This document shows positions 34,944 to 44,152 of a stretch of 64,000 nucleotides of DNA, piece by piece; positions within the stretch are counted from its first letter, which is position 1; every line of letters starts with the position of its first letter. Source of the stretch: Nemorincola sp044225795 (GTDB lineage: Bacteria; Bacteroidota; Bacteroidia; Chitinophagales; Chitinophagaceae). Under the pieces are notes generated by a model, which was given only the letters and a program-made list of their open reading frames with translations, did no database searches and was not told the origin of the DNA. Position numbers and translations under genes: made by a program. Location: assembly GCA_044225795.1 (NCBI GenBank), contig JBGAIF010000004.1, positions 186,001-250,000 on the forward strand. The letters are read 5' to 3'.

Positions 34944-35492
34944 TTAAATGGAGCCGTAGGTCATCAGCTTCTTAACTTCATCATTTATGATATGAATAGC
35001 CACCTCGGTAGGCAACTCACCTTCTGACTTTAAAACAAACTCCAATATGCGGGTATGCAGATCCTTGGCCGGTGCATTCGGGTCAAGAGACTTGCCGAGA
35101 TGATGTACCATGTTTATCTCCTGTTCTTTTACACCTTTCACAGTTTCCCAAACATTGCGGGATACATATATCTGTTGTGCGAGGTTATGTTCAAACTCCG
35201 TTCTTATAGAAAGAATGATCATCTGCTGAAGATCCTGCACCGTCATTGATGAATCATAAACACGAGGAAGGAGCTGCCGTGGATTTATTCTTTCAATGAA
35301 CAGAACGAGTCTTTCGTAGGCCTGTAGCCTCAACCTCAACGTAACATCCTGTGTCTCCTGAAATAATGCCAATTGCTTACGCTGTGTCTCTGTCACCAGA
35401 AATTTCTTGACAATAAGATAACTGGCTGCCAATACGATGCCTGAAGGCAGCGTATATTTAACGATCTCCAACAAGGTCTGTACAATATCCAT
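34944..35492 (-). CDS. Conserved Bacteroidota membrane-associated protein next to the acyl-CoA mutase
   Basis: This 182-residue protein has one N-terminal transmembrane segment (about residues 8-28, LPSGIVLAASYLIV) and then a helical body (RLRLQAYERLVLFIERINPRQLLPR, then NVWETVKGVKEQEINM). The start ATG at 35492 gives MDIVQTLLEIV; a longer frame reaches 35531. I know of no defined biochemical function. It lies 32 bases ahead of the mutase gene on the same strand, a pairing I believe recurs in Bacteroidota. Confidence 0.72.
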   Translation of the reverse strand: MDIVQTLLEIVKYTLPSGIVLAASYLIVKKFLVTETQRKQLALFQETQDVTLRLRLQAYERLVLFIERINPRQLLPRVYDSSMTVQDLQQMIILSIRTEFEHNLAQQIYVSRNVWETVKGVKEQEINMVHHLGKSLDPNAPAKDLHTRILEFVLKSEGELPTEVAIHIINDEVKKLMTYGSI

Positions 35493-35589
35493 GGGCGCAA
35501 AAATAATACGTTTTAACGGAGTGCATGACACATTTTCACAATGAAAATCTAAGATGTCATATACAGAAAATAAAATCTTTGAGAGATGA

Positions 35590-36981
35590 TCATGATTCTA
35601 TCGGAAAATAAAGATGGAAGTCTGCACCTTCACCAACTTTTCCATAGGCCACTATATACCCTTCGTGATTGGCCATGATACGCTGGCAGATGGCCAGGCC
35701 AATGCCTTTGCCTTCGTAAGCAGACTCTTCATTGTGAAGGCGCTGGAAGATCCGAAACATCTTTGCAATGAATTTATTATCGAAGCCGATCCCATTGTCG
35801 GAACATGTTATCCTGTAAAACTTACGATTGGGTATCCTGGGATTTATCCCGGCAAGTTCCCTGCTGCTTACGATCTCTCCGGAAATGGATACGGACGGCC
35901 TTACCGCATCCCTGGTAAACTTAAGCGCATTATCTAATAACGCCCTGAACAATATCTTTAACTGATTCTCATAACCATCAAGAATGGGTAATGAATTGAC
36001 CACAACATCAGCATTCTTCTCTCCGATCTTATCTTCGAGATCAACCAGGATGAATTGCAACACCCTGTTCAGATCAACCGGTTTCCGATCCTCGTCAATT
36101 TTAATAAGGCTGGTCAGATTCATCAGGTCAGTAATAAGCCCCTGCATCTTACCTGCCGAACTATTTATGCGTTCTAATGTCTTGATGTTTTGCGAATTCT
36201 CCGGTTCCTTTCTGTAAGAGAGCATATTACTGAACACCTGCATCTTACGCAACGGCTCCTGCAAATCGTGAGATGCTGCATACGCGATCTCCTTAAGCTC
36301 GTCGTGGGACCTCTTAAGGTCAATAACCTTTGCTTGCAATTCCTGCTGATAGCGCATACGACCTCTGAGTTCCTTGATCATGATAAAGAACAAGATCAGC
36401 GTCACCAGGCAAAAAATCAATAATAAATAAATGAGTGTTTTGGTAGTTAACTGCTGATAAAACTGCTGATGCTTAAACCTATCCCTCAACAATTTATCTT
36501 CAGATCGAAAAAGAGCATTTAACCTTTGTGAAAAATCAAGCATCATCTGCCTGCTATCATAGTAATACCGAGACGGAACAGATGACTGCGAGGTGTCAAC
36601 ATAAATGACATTTTGCCGTGTAGCTGCTATCCTGATGGCAGCGCTGCTCTGCACCAAGGCCATATCGTTTTGCTGTTCGGTATTATCTGACGTGATGGCT
36701 TTTAGCTGACCAAGCAAAGAATGTATAGAATCGACCGCATTGTTGAGAAACCGCAGATACATTGTGTCCCGGGTAAGCATATAGCCGCGTTCTGCCCTGT
36801 CTATATCCCTGAGGCTCATCTCCGTGCGAAGTATCTTCTTTATTACGGAATTAGTATGATCGACGCGGTCTGAATATTCGGTAAACGTTGTGAACCTCTG
36901 CATGGAGAAAAGAGACAATGCCACCATCGATATGAAGGAAACACAAAAGGCAATAACAATTATGAGTTGTCTTTTTTTCAT
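35590..36981 (-). CDS. Sensor histidine kinase with CHASE3 domain
   Basis: This 463-residue inner-membrane kinase has helices near residues 7-27 and 185-205. They enclose a CHASE3-type helical sensor (RTEMSLRDIDRAERGYMLT). The HisKA box is SHDLQEPLRKM with phospho-acceptor H238. The ATPase has the N box (ALLDNALKF), G1 (DNGIGF) and G2 (GKGIGLAI). The variant ASHDLQEPL is common in Bacteroidota kinases of the phytochrome-like HisKA type. It is divergent to rpoN, and no response regulator is directly coupled. The receivers at 43.1-44 kb are possible partners. Confidence 0.88.
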   Translation of the reverse strand: MKKRQLIIVIAFCVSFISMVALSLFSMQRFTTFTEYSDRVDHTNSVIKKILRTEMSLRDIDRAERGYMLTRDTMYLRFLNNAVDSIHSLLGQLKAITSDNTEQQNDMALVQSSAAIRIAATRQNVIYVDTSQSSVPSRYYYDSRQMMLDFSQRLNALFRSEDKLLRDRFKHQQFYQQLTTKTLIYLLLIFCLVTLILFFIMIKELRGRMRYQQELQAKVIDLKRSHDELKEIAYAASHDLQEPLRKMQVFSNMLSYRKEPENSQNIKTLERINSSAGKMQGLITDLMNLTSLIKIDEDRKPVDLNRVLQFILVDLEDKIGEKNADVVVNSLPILDGYENQLKILFRALLDNALKFTRDAVRPSVSISGEIVSSRELAGINPRIPNRKFYRITCSDNGIGFDNKFIAKMFRIFQRLHNEESAYEGKGIGLAICQRIMANHEGYIVAYGKVGEGADFHLYFPIES

Positions 36982-37149
36982 CCGGCCTTTTCAAAACTAC
37001 AAGTTGTGGAACAAATTCCTCATCGTTTTATCTTAACGGGTCATTTAAAAATTAAGAATTGATTATATGCAATATAAATACTATCGTAAACGACTGATTA
37101 TTCTCACTTTGTCAAATTATATGGACATTATGACCTGAGCAATAAAATT

Positions 37150-37165
37150 TGGCTTCATGCTTGCT
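37150..37165 (+). promoter_or_regulatory. Sigma-54 (-24/-12) promoter of rpoN
   Basis: TTGGC-N7-TTGCT with exact GG-N10-GC spacing (GG 37151-37152, GC 37163-37164) matches the sigma-54 core consensus. Predicted transcription begins near 37176, 16 bases before the rpoN start at 37192. It is read in the rpoN direction and suggests positive autoregulation. Confidence 0.6.
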
Positions 37166-37191
37166 GTGATATAGTTATAAAACGACACGCT

Positions 37192-38607
37192 ATGTTATCT
37201 CAGCAACAGTCTCAAAAACAACATCTTAAGATATTGCCTCAGCAGATACATCTGCTCAATATCTATTTCCTCAATTCGCAGGAACTACAGCAACGGGTAT
37301 TGAACGAACTGGAGGAAAACCCGTTCCTTGAGATCAACGAGGAACCCAAGGCAGAAGAGAGCACGGAAACTGCAAAATCGGCGATACAGGACTTCGAATC
37401 CAGTGAAGAATATATCTATGACGACATACCGGATTGCAAGGGAGAGTACACAAACTATTTCCCTATGGAAACTGCTCCGGACAGGCCAATAGTTTCAACC
37501 ATAACATTTAAGGAAGAAGCCATTCAGCAACTGCATATGCTGGATCTCGATAAAGAGGACATTGCTACGGCTGAATATCTTATCGGTATCCTAAACCAAC
37601 ACGGCATGCTGGAGAAAACCATCGAGGAGATAACTGTTGAATTATCTTTCCTTTCCCAGACACTGATAGAAGAAGAAAAAGTGCTTAACGGGATCACGAT
37701 CATACAATCGCTCGACCCACCGGGACTTGGCTCGAGGAACATACAGGAATGCCTGCTGGCACAGCTACGGCTCATGAACCGTAGGAGGCCTGATGTGCGA
37801 TGCGCAATACAGTTACTTGAAAATTACTATACCGACCTGACACACCGTCAATTTGAGAAGATACTTCACAAATTAAAGATCGATGATGATGAATTGCGCA
37901 TAGTGCTACGACTCATCGGCAACCTTAATTTTTATCCTGTTTATGAAGATGACAAAAGTGATCAGAAAAATACCATAATACCTGATTTTCTGATCACAAA
38001 CAACAACGACGGAATACAGGTAAGCCTGTATTCACGAAAAGAAGATCTGCTTTATGTAAACCAGGCGTTATATAACCAACTGGCTTGCCATATAAATTCA
38101 AAAGACAAAACAACCTACCAATATCTTAAAAACAAGATAAACAGCGCACAATGGTTTGTAAATGCGATAAAACAGCGGGAGCAAACAATGATGTGCATCA
38201 TGCAATGCATAGTCAACTATCAGTACAAGTACTTTCAATCGGGAGATATACGTGATCTGAAGCCAATGGTATTGCGAAATATAGCAGAACATTGCGACCT
38301 TGACATTGCTACGATATCCCGTATCACCAGCAATAAGTATGCAGATACCCCCTTTGGCCTGGTATATCTGAAAGAATTATTCAGTGAAGGAATAATAGAC
38401 AAGCAGGGGGAAATGGTCAGCAGCAAGGTGATTCAATCAGCGATAGACGAAACGATACGGAACGAGGACAAAAAGCATCCATACACAGACCAACAACTGG
38501 TGGAAATACTTGCAAAAAAAGGATATAATGTTGCCCGGCGAACTGTAGCCAAATACCGAAGCGCACTGCACTTGCCAATAGCACAGGTAAGAGCCGTATG
38601 GGCATAA
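37192..38607 (+). CDS. rpoN: RNA polymerase sigma-54 factor
   Basis: This 471-residue protein has the full sigma-54 layout. Region I is glutamine- and leucine-rich (QQSQKQHLKILPQQIHLLNI, then LEENPFLEI). An acidic region II and the core-binding domain follow. Then comes the promoter-binding end with a helix-turn-helix (HCDLDIATISRITSNKY) and the RpoN box ARRTVAKYR at residues 448-456. It directs polymerase to -24/-12 promoters and needs an activator ATPase. Such an activator is encoded immediately downstream. A -24/-12 element lies in front of its own gene. Confidence 0.95.
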   Translation: MLSQQQSQKQHLKILPQQIHLLNIYFLNSQELQQRVLNELEENPFLEINEEPKAEESTETAKSAIQDFESSEEYIYDDIPDCKGEYTNYFPMETAPDRPIVSTITFKEEAIQQLHMLDLDKEDIATAEYLIGILNQHGMLEKTIEEITVELSFLSQTLIEEEKVLNGITIIQSLDPPGLGSRNIQECLLAQLRLMNRRRPDVRCAIQLLENYYTDLTHRQFEKILHKLKIDDDELRIVLRLIGNLNFYPVYEDDKSDQKNTIIPDFLITNNNDGIQVSLYSRKEDLLYVNQALYNQLACHINSKDKTTYQYLKNKINSAQWFVNAIKQREQTMMCIMQCIVNYQYKYFQSGDIRDLKPMVLRNIAEHCDLDIATISRITSNKYADTPFGLVYLKELFSEGIIDKQGEMVSSKVIQSAIDETIRNEDKKHPYTDQQLVEILAKKGYNVARRTVAKYRSALHLPIAQVRAVWA

Positions 38608-38629
38608 CCTATAAAAGAAGGTAATTAGT

Positions 38630-38637
38630 TATATTTG
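38630..38637 (+). promoter_or_regulatory. Candidate -7 element for the NtrC-type gene
   Basis: TATATTTG matches TAnnTTTG, 23 bases before the ATG, in the 52-base space after rpoN. No matching -33 element is evident; co-transcription with rpoN is equally possible. Confidence 0.35.
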
Positions 38638-38659
38638 AACACACAACTAAGCCATATAT

Positions 38660-40090
38660 ATGCACCAGATATTAGTAGTTGACGACGACAATGATATGTG
38701 CCTGTTGCTAAGCAGGTTCCTAACGAGACATGGTTATTCGGTAAATACGGCTCACACTGGAGCAGGGGCAATTGACTGGATGAAAAAGAACAAACCGGAC
38801 CTGATACTCTGTGATTTCAGGCTGGACGATATGACCGGCGCTAACCTACTTGAAAAAATAAAGGAAAGCCACCCACAAGCTGCTGTGATCATTATTACAG
38901 GATATAGCGACGTAAAAGACGCAGTAGAGGTGATGAAACTGGGCGCATATGACTATGTGACCAAACCGCTCTTCCCTGACGAGATACTCCTCACGATCAA
39001 AAAAGCGTTGACAGAAGAACACATTGACGGAATAAAAACCACAAGGCAACCCACGTCCTCCAATGGCGCTGTAAAAACAAAGAATGATAGTGACAATAGC
39101 TACATTACCGGCGCCAGTCCGGAATTTGCGACAATTGTAAAACAAATAGACCTTGTTGCCCCAACAAACTTTAGTGTGATCATCTATGGCGAAAGCGGCA
39201 GTGGGAAGGAGGAGATAGCAAACCAGATACATAGCAAAAGTAAGCGTGCAGGCAAGCCATTTGTAGCGATAGATTGCGGCGTACTGTCAAAAGACCTTGC
39301 AGGCAGTGAACTGTTCGGACATGAGAAAGGTGCATTTACAGGTGCATTGAACCAAAAAACAGGCATATTTGAGATAGCAAACGGAGGTACGATATTCCTC
39401 GACGAAATATCCAACCTATCTTACGACATACAAGTATCTCTGCTTCGTGTGGTGCAAGAAAGAAAAATAAGACGCGTAGGGGGTACCAAAGATATCGAAA
39501 TCGATGTGCGCATCATAGTAGCAAGTAATGAGCGATTATGGGATTCTGCCCGTTCCGGCAAGTTCAGGGAAGACCTGTATCACAGGTTCAATGAATTCAG
39601 CATTGAAGTTCCATCTTTGAGAGAACGCAAACAGGATATCATGCTCTTTGCCCATCATTTTCTGGAGCTTACCAACAATGAACTGGGGAAAAATGTAAGG
39701 GGGTTCACCAATGAAGTTGAGAACATCTTCAACAACTACATATGGTATGGCAACCTCCGCGAGCTAAAGAATGTAGTGAAACGAGCGACATTGCTAACAG
39801 ATAGCGAGTATATTGAAGCTAAGTCGCTGCCATTTGAAATAAACAATTTTTATAAGTTGCAATTTGATGGCCAATTGAACACACATGCCGAGAACAACGC
39901 CGCCTTACCTCAAAATGCGACCCTGGAAAATAAGCTGAAAACAGCGAACCTTGATGCAGAATACAATGTGATACTTGATGCATTGAAACAGGCAAATTTC
40001 AATAAAAGCAAGGCAGCAAAGCTATTGAACGTTGACAGGAAAACACTTTATAATAAGATGAGGCAGTTCAAAGAATTCAACATGGATTAA
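38660..40090 (+). CDS. NtrC-family sigma-54-dependent response regulator
   Basis: This 476-residue regulator has a receiver domain with phospho-acceptor D52 (LILCDFRLDDM). An AAA+ domain follows with Walker A GESGSGKE (177-184), the GAFTGA sigma-54 contact loop (224-229) and GTIFLDEIS. It ends in a Fis-type helix-turn-helix (NKSKAAKLLNVDRKTLYNKM). It would bind upstream sites and remodel the sigma-54 complex. It is flanked by rpoN and two kinases. The kinase at 41.7-43.1 kb has an NtrB-like HisKA box and is a natural cognate. Confidence 0.94.
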   Translation: MHQILVVDDDNDMCLLLSRFLTRHGYSVNTAHTGAGAIDWMKKNKPDLILCDFRLDDMTGANLLEKIKESHPQAAVIIITGYSDVKDAVEVMKLGAYDYVTKPLFPDEILLTIKKALTEEHIDGIKTTRQPTSSNGAVKTKNDSDNSYITGASPEFATIVKQIDLVAPTNFSVIIYGESGSGKEEIANQIHSKSKRAGKPFVAIDCGVLSKDLAGSELFGHEKGAFTGALNQKTGIFEIANGGTIFLDEISNLSYDIQVSLLRVVQERKIRRVGGTKDIEIDVRIIVASNERLWDSARSGKFREDLYHRFNEFSIEVPSLRERKQDIMLFAHHFLELTNNELGKNVRGFTNEVENIFNNYIWYGNLRELKNVVKRATLLTDSEYIEAKSLPFEINNFYKLQFDGQLNTHAENNAALPQNATLENKLKTANLDAEYNVILDALKQANFNKSKAAKLLNVDRKTLYNKMRQFKEFNMD

Positions 40091-40101
40091 GAGAGCAGGA
40101 T

Positions 40102-41682
40102 ATGAGACAGACAGACATCACAAATAATGTAGCACAGGAGGCAAAGCTGAACGAACAGGTACTGCGCACTATTGCTGAGGGAGGATCTGCACTTATAGCT
40201 GTAGTGGGCCTGCCGGATCTGAAAATATTGTTTGTCAATAAACAATTTGAACATTACCTGGGATATTCTAATGAGGAAGTCAATGCCGGCAACATACTAT
40301 TCACGGACCTGCTTGAAAACTATCAGAATCCCCGACTGCTATACCAGTTCAGCATTATTGATGAAAGTTACGAGGCAAGGTCTAAATATGTTATTTACCG
40401 TTTGAAAGGCAAAGACCAGAACGTGCTGCCGTTCTTCCTTTACGCCTGTCCCGCACATGCCGATGGCGAAGAGACTGTAGGGATGTACCATCTCACGATG
40501 CACCCAGACCTGGCCAATTCTGACAGACTGATCACCTCTTATAACACCAATGAGCTTTTCCTGAAGCAGTTCAACACTGACGACATAGGCACATTTGAAT
40601 GGATCATATCGGGAAATAAACTATTCTGGTCAAAAGGCATTTACCATATATTCGGCGTACCAGAATCAACACGAGACCTGCCATTCCAATACATGACCTC
40701 CTTTATTCACCCCGATGATATTGAAAGAGTGACCGGCATAATTGATAATGGATTTATAACAGGAAATGAATTCGACGCTGAGTTTAAGATACTGACAACG
40801 GGCAAAGCGGAAAAAACGGTTAACCTGGTAGCAAGGGTGATATCAAATGCGAAAGGAAAGCAGGTCAAATTATCAGGAAGCATTAAGGATATTACGGAAC
40901 AACGGAGAATAGAGAGCAATCTCAGATCGAAGGTGGAGCAGTTAAATCATTCAAACAAGGAGCTTGAAGAATTTGCATTTGTGGCCAGCCACGACCTGCA
41001 GGAACCTTTGAGAAAAATAACTACATTTTGTGACCGGCTGCAAGACAAATACAAGAATGTACTAACAGGTGATGGCGCTATGTATCTCACCAGAATGACA
41101 GCGTCGGCAGAAAATATGCGAACCCTTATCAATGACCTTCTTGAATTCTCAAGAATAACTAAAAACACACTACCTTATGAAACAGTGAATCTGGACAATG
41201 TAATGAAAGAAGTAAAAACAGACCTGGAACTGGTAATCGAGGAAACGGGAACAACTTTTATTTCCCAAGGTCTGAGCTACATTGACGCTGTACCTACACA
41301 AATGAAACAACTTTTCACCAATATCATCAATAACTCTATTAAGTTCAGGAAGGCCGGCACCCCACCTGTTATATCCATATCTACACGACCTGCAACTGAA
41401 AGAGAAAAGGCGGAACATGAATTGAATAAACGTGAAGATTACGTTCTGATACAAATTGCTGATAATGGCATAGGCTTTGAAAATGAATATGCCACCCGAA
41501 TATTCCAGGTATTTCAACGGCTGCACGGAAAAGCTGACTACCCGGGCTCAGGTATTGGCCTGGCGATATGCAAGAAGATAACCGAATATCACAGGGGCAG
41601 CATCTATGCCACCGGCAAGGATGGCGAGGGTGCAAAATTCATCATAATGCTACCAAAACACCAGCTAAGAGAAAATAAATGA
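40102..41682 (+). CDS. PAS-domain sensor histidine kinase
   Basis: This 526-residue kinase has no transmembrane helix. Two PAS domains lie at about residues 15-130 and 150-265, the second with FEWIISGNKLFWSKG and the PAC-like SGSIKDITEQRR. The HisKA box is SHDLQEPLRKI with H297. The ATPase shows NNSIKFR (N box), DNGIGF and GSGIGLAI. It is predicted to be cytoplasmic and to sense a small ligand or redox state. Its 3' end overlaps the next gene by four bases (ATGA), so the two kinases are coupled. Confidence 0.9.
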   Translation: MRQTDITNNVAQEAKLNEQVLRTIAEGGSALIAVVGLPDLKILFVNKQFEHYLGYSNEEVNAGNILFTDLLENYQNPRLLYQFSIIDESYEARSKYVIYRLKGKDQNVLPFFLYACPAHADGEETVGMYHLTMHPDLANSDRLITSYNTNELFLKQFNTDDIGTFEWIISGNKLFWSKGIYHIFGVPESTRDLPFQYMTSFIHPDDIERVTGIIDNGFITGNEFDAEFKILTTGKAEKTVNLVARVISNAKGKQVKLSGSIKDITEQRRIESNLRSKVEQLNHSNKELEEFAFVASHDLQEPLRKITTFCDRLQDKYKNVLTGDGAMYLTRMTASAENMRTLINDLLEFSRITKNTLPYETVNLDNVMKEVKTDLELVIEETGTTFISQGLSYIDAVPTQMKQLFTNIINNSIKFRKAGTPPVISISTRPATEREKAEHELNKREDYVLIQIADNGIGFENEYATRIFQVFQRLHGKADYPGSGIGLAICKKITEYHRGSIYATGKDGEGAKFIIMLPKHQLRENK

Positions 41683-43118
41683 ACCTGCAAAACTTAACCG
41701 GTGGCCTTCTTATTGTTGACGATGATGAAGATGATTTCATCATCACCGGCGAGTACATTTCCGCTATACCGGGCAATAAATTTCAACTACACTGGAGCAA
41801 AAATTATGAAGACGGCATTAATAAACTGCTGACGGGCAACTATGCAATTTGTTTTGTTGACTACCGGCTTGGGGCCAGATCTGGTGTAGATTTTCTGTGG
41901 GAGGCACAACAACATAATTCTGAAACCCCGATCGTCTTACTCACCGGCAAGGGAAACTATGAGGTAGATATACAGGCCATGCAATACGGAGCCGTAGATT
42001 ACCTGGTAAAGCCGGAGCTTTCCGTCGAAAAAATGGAACGGTGTATCCGATACACGATCGAACGATCGGCGGCGATGAACGCACTGCGTGCCAATGAACG
42101 TAAATACCGAACAATATTTGAGAAATCCACAGACATCGTATTTCTTGCAGATAAAGATCTGAACTTCACTGATGTGAACCCGGCTGTTCAGATCCTCGAA
42201 TATTCAAGGGAAGAGATACTGTCTTCAAATTTACTGGACCATATAGAGCAGAGCCAGAACAAACAATTGCTTCGTGAAGCCATATCAAATGATAAAGGAG
42301 TTAACGATAAAGAGATAACGTTGTTGACCAAAAACAGAGAAAAAAAATACTGTATCCTCACACTATCATTTGAAGACAACACCAGCTCCGGCAGACAGGT
42401 TCAAGGCATCATTCACGATATCACTAACCTGAAACGGGAGGAGAAAGCTCAACTGCAGAGCGAGAAACTAGCGGCTGCCGGCCGCCTTGTGCGCACCATT
42501 GCACATGAGGTGCGCAACCCCCTGAACAACATATCCCTGTCTGTAGAGCAGATGCAACATGATGTAATAGATGATCAGCTACGGCTGTATATGGACATTA
42601 TTCAGCGAAACAGCAGGCGTATCAACGATCTTATCAGTGAGCTACTGAATACCTCCCGGCCTACGGACACCCAACTAAATTTGCTTGTATTTCAAAGCTT
42701 ACTTGATGATGTTGTTGCCGCCACTATTGACAGGCTTACCCTGAAACAAATTAAGCTTCAATTGAGCTATCCGGATAAGGAGCTTAACATTAAAGCTGAC
42801 AGGAAAAAACTCATGCTTGCTTTACTGAACATAGTGACAAATGCGGTTGAATCGATGGAGGATAAGACCGGTAAACTGACAGTAAAGCTGGAGGGTATTG
42901 ATAATAAAGCAGTTCTGACAATAGCAGATAATGGTTGTGGTATAAGCGAAGAAAATGTTGCCCACTTGTTCGAACCATATTTTACTCAAAAAAGAAATGG
43001 CATCGGGCTGGGCCTTACTTTCACACTGAACATTTTACAGGCTCACCATGCCAATATAGACGTAACTTCGGAAGTGGGAACCGGGACCACTTTTACCATC
43101 ACTTTTCCAACATCATAA
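41679..43118 (+). CDS. REC-PAS-histidine kinase (NtrB-like hybrid)
   Basis: This 479-residue protein begins with a receiver domain (phospho-acceptor D61, ICFVDYRLGAR). A PAS domain (about 140-255, DIVFLADKDLNFTDVN) and an NtrB-type kinase core follow: AHEVRNPLNNI with H276, NAVESM, DNGCGI, RNGIGLGLTF. The order receiver-first suggests it is itself an output of another kinase and then phosphorylates the NtrC-type activator. The start codon overlaps the stop of the upstream kinase. Confidence 0.9.
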   Translation: MNLQNLTGGLLIVDDDEDDFIITGEYISAIPGNKFQLHWSKNYEDGINKLLTGNYAICFVDYRLGARSGVDFLWEAQQHNSETPIVLLTGKGNYEVDIQAMQYGAVDYLVKPELSVEKMERCIRYTIERSAAMNALRANERKYRTIFEKSTDIVFLADKDLNFTDVNPAVQILEYSREEILSSNLLDHIEQSQNKQLLREAISNDKGVNDKEITLLTKNREKKYCILTLSFEDNTSSGRQVQGIIHDITNLKREEKAQLQSEKLAAAGRLVRTIAHEVRNPLNNISLSVEQMQHDVIDDQLRLYMDIIQRNSRRINDLISELLNTSRPTDTQLNLLVFQSLLDDVVAATIDRLTLKQIKLQLSYPDKELNIKADRKKLMLALLNIVTNAVESMEDKTGKLTVKLEGIDNKAVLTIADNGCGISEENVAHLFEPYFTQKRNGIGLGLTFTLNILQAHHANIDVTSEVGTGTTFTITFPTS

Positions 43119-43141
43119 GAATACCCGGAGAAATATCAACT

Positions 43142-43489
43142 TCAATGAAATATGGCGTTGAGGTCTGACAGCATTATAGGCTTTTCTATCACTCTGAACC
43201 TTGCGTTTTCCGGCATTTGCGGCGGATGCGGATGAAATGCGCTCACCAGTGCAATGAACATGCCCGGATAATCAACCGCAATGCCCGGAGCCAAAGACCA
43301 CCCGGGCTCGTCGTGAAGATTATTATCGAGAAAAAGAATATCGGGTACTACCTCCCTGACTAAAGACAGTCCCTCTTTTGATGTATGCGCCACATGGACC
43401 TTGTAGCCTTTTCTTGAAAAATAGTTGCTTAATAACAGGCAGAGGTCTGTTTCATCATCTACTATTACCACCTTCTTATCCAGCGACAT
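43142..43489 (-). CDS. Single-domain response regulator (receiver)
   Basis: This 115-residue receiver has the acidic pocket (VVIVDDETD), phospho-acceptor D55 (ILFLDNNL), Ser in IALVSAF, and the late Lys in VIEKPI. I chose ATG 43489 because it begins just before the first beta-strand; the open frame extends to 43561, overlapping the other receiver gene. No output domain is present, so it acts by docking or in a phosphorelay. Confidence 0.82.
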   Translation of the reverse strand: MSLDKKVVIVDDETDLCLLLSNYFSRKGYKVHVAHTSKEGLSLVREVVPDILFLDNNLHDEPGWSLAPGIAVDYPGMFIALVSAFHPHPPQMPENARFRVIEKPIMLSDLNAIFH

Positions 43490-43533
43490 ATGTCCGTTTT
43501 TAAAAAGTTTAAGCTCAGCTTGCCCGACCAAAG

Positions 43534-43959
43534 TCAGGGGATGCTCGTAGTATTTGCCCAATAACTTCTTAATGCTGCTACCGTTTTTATAAGACTTTCA
43601 AAACTATTTGGCTTTGTGATATAAGAATTGGCCCCAAGCTCATAGCAACGCCGCATCTCCTGCTCATTGTTAGTAGTGCTGAATACTATGACGGGAATGA
43701 ACTTCAGAAGATCATTCTGTTTAATCTCTTTTAGTGCCTCCCTGCCGTCTTTTTTAGGCATATTCAGATCCAATAAAATGATCCTTGGCAGCCCGGACTG
43801 ACCAATATTCAGCAATCCATGAAGGAAATCCATAAGTTCCACCCCATTCTCAACAAAATGTAAACGGTCGTTGAACTGATTCTCCTCAAATGCTGAATGC
43901 AACAGAAACCTGTCATCCGCGTCGTCTTCTGCTACCAGTATGAATATTTGTTCGGTCAT
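43534..43959 (-). CDS. Single-domain response regulator (Rcp1-type receiver)
   Basis: This 141-residue receiver has LVAEDDADDRF at the start, D64 as phospho-acceptor in IILLDLNMPKKDGREAL, the VFSTT threonine strand and ITKPNSF with the conserved Lys. The spacing and sequence match Rcp1-like receivers that pair with phytochrome-type kinases with the SHDLQEPL box. Both CHASE3 and PAS kinases here carry such a box. Start ATG 43959 begins MTEQIFILVAEDD; upstream in-frame codons to 44028 add residues before the fold. Confidence 0.85.
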   Translation of the reverse strand: MTEQIFILVAEDDADDRFLLHSAFEENQFNDRLHFVENGVELMDFLHGLLNIGQSGLPRIILLDLNMPKKDGREALKEIKQNDLLKFIPVIVFSTTNNEQEMRRCYELGANSYITKPNSFESLIKTVAALRSYWANTTSIP

Positions 43960-44126
43960 TTTCGTATAAATGAAGGTACTAAAATCTACACACATGGAGT
44001 GCCTCATATTCTTTTGCAAACAGAACAAATGGGAACATTATGATATATACTAAAAGTATTGTCCGTATTATCGGTGGGGATTTATTTATGCTGTAACTCC
44101 GGGCACTTAAAGACGCAGGAAATTTG

Positions 44127-44134
44127 TAATTTTG
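44127..44134 (+). promoter_or_regulatory. Candidate -7 element for hmgA-hppD
   Basis: TAATTTTG matches TAnnTTTG 18 bases before the hmgA ATG, giving a leader of about 12 bases. A -33 element is not clear. Confidence 0.35.
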
Positions 44135-44152
44135 ACGAATAAAATACCCCCA

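Noticed and set aside
43119..43141. Terminator between the REC-PAS kinase and the convergent receiver
   Set aside because: The 23-base gap shows no hairpin with a T run.
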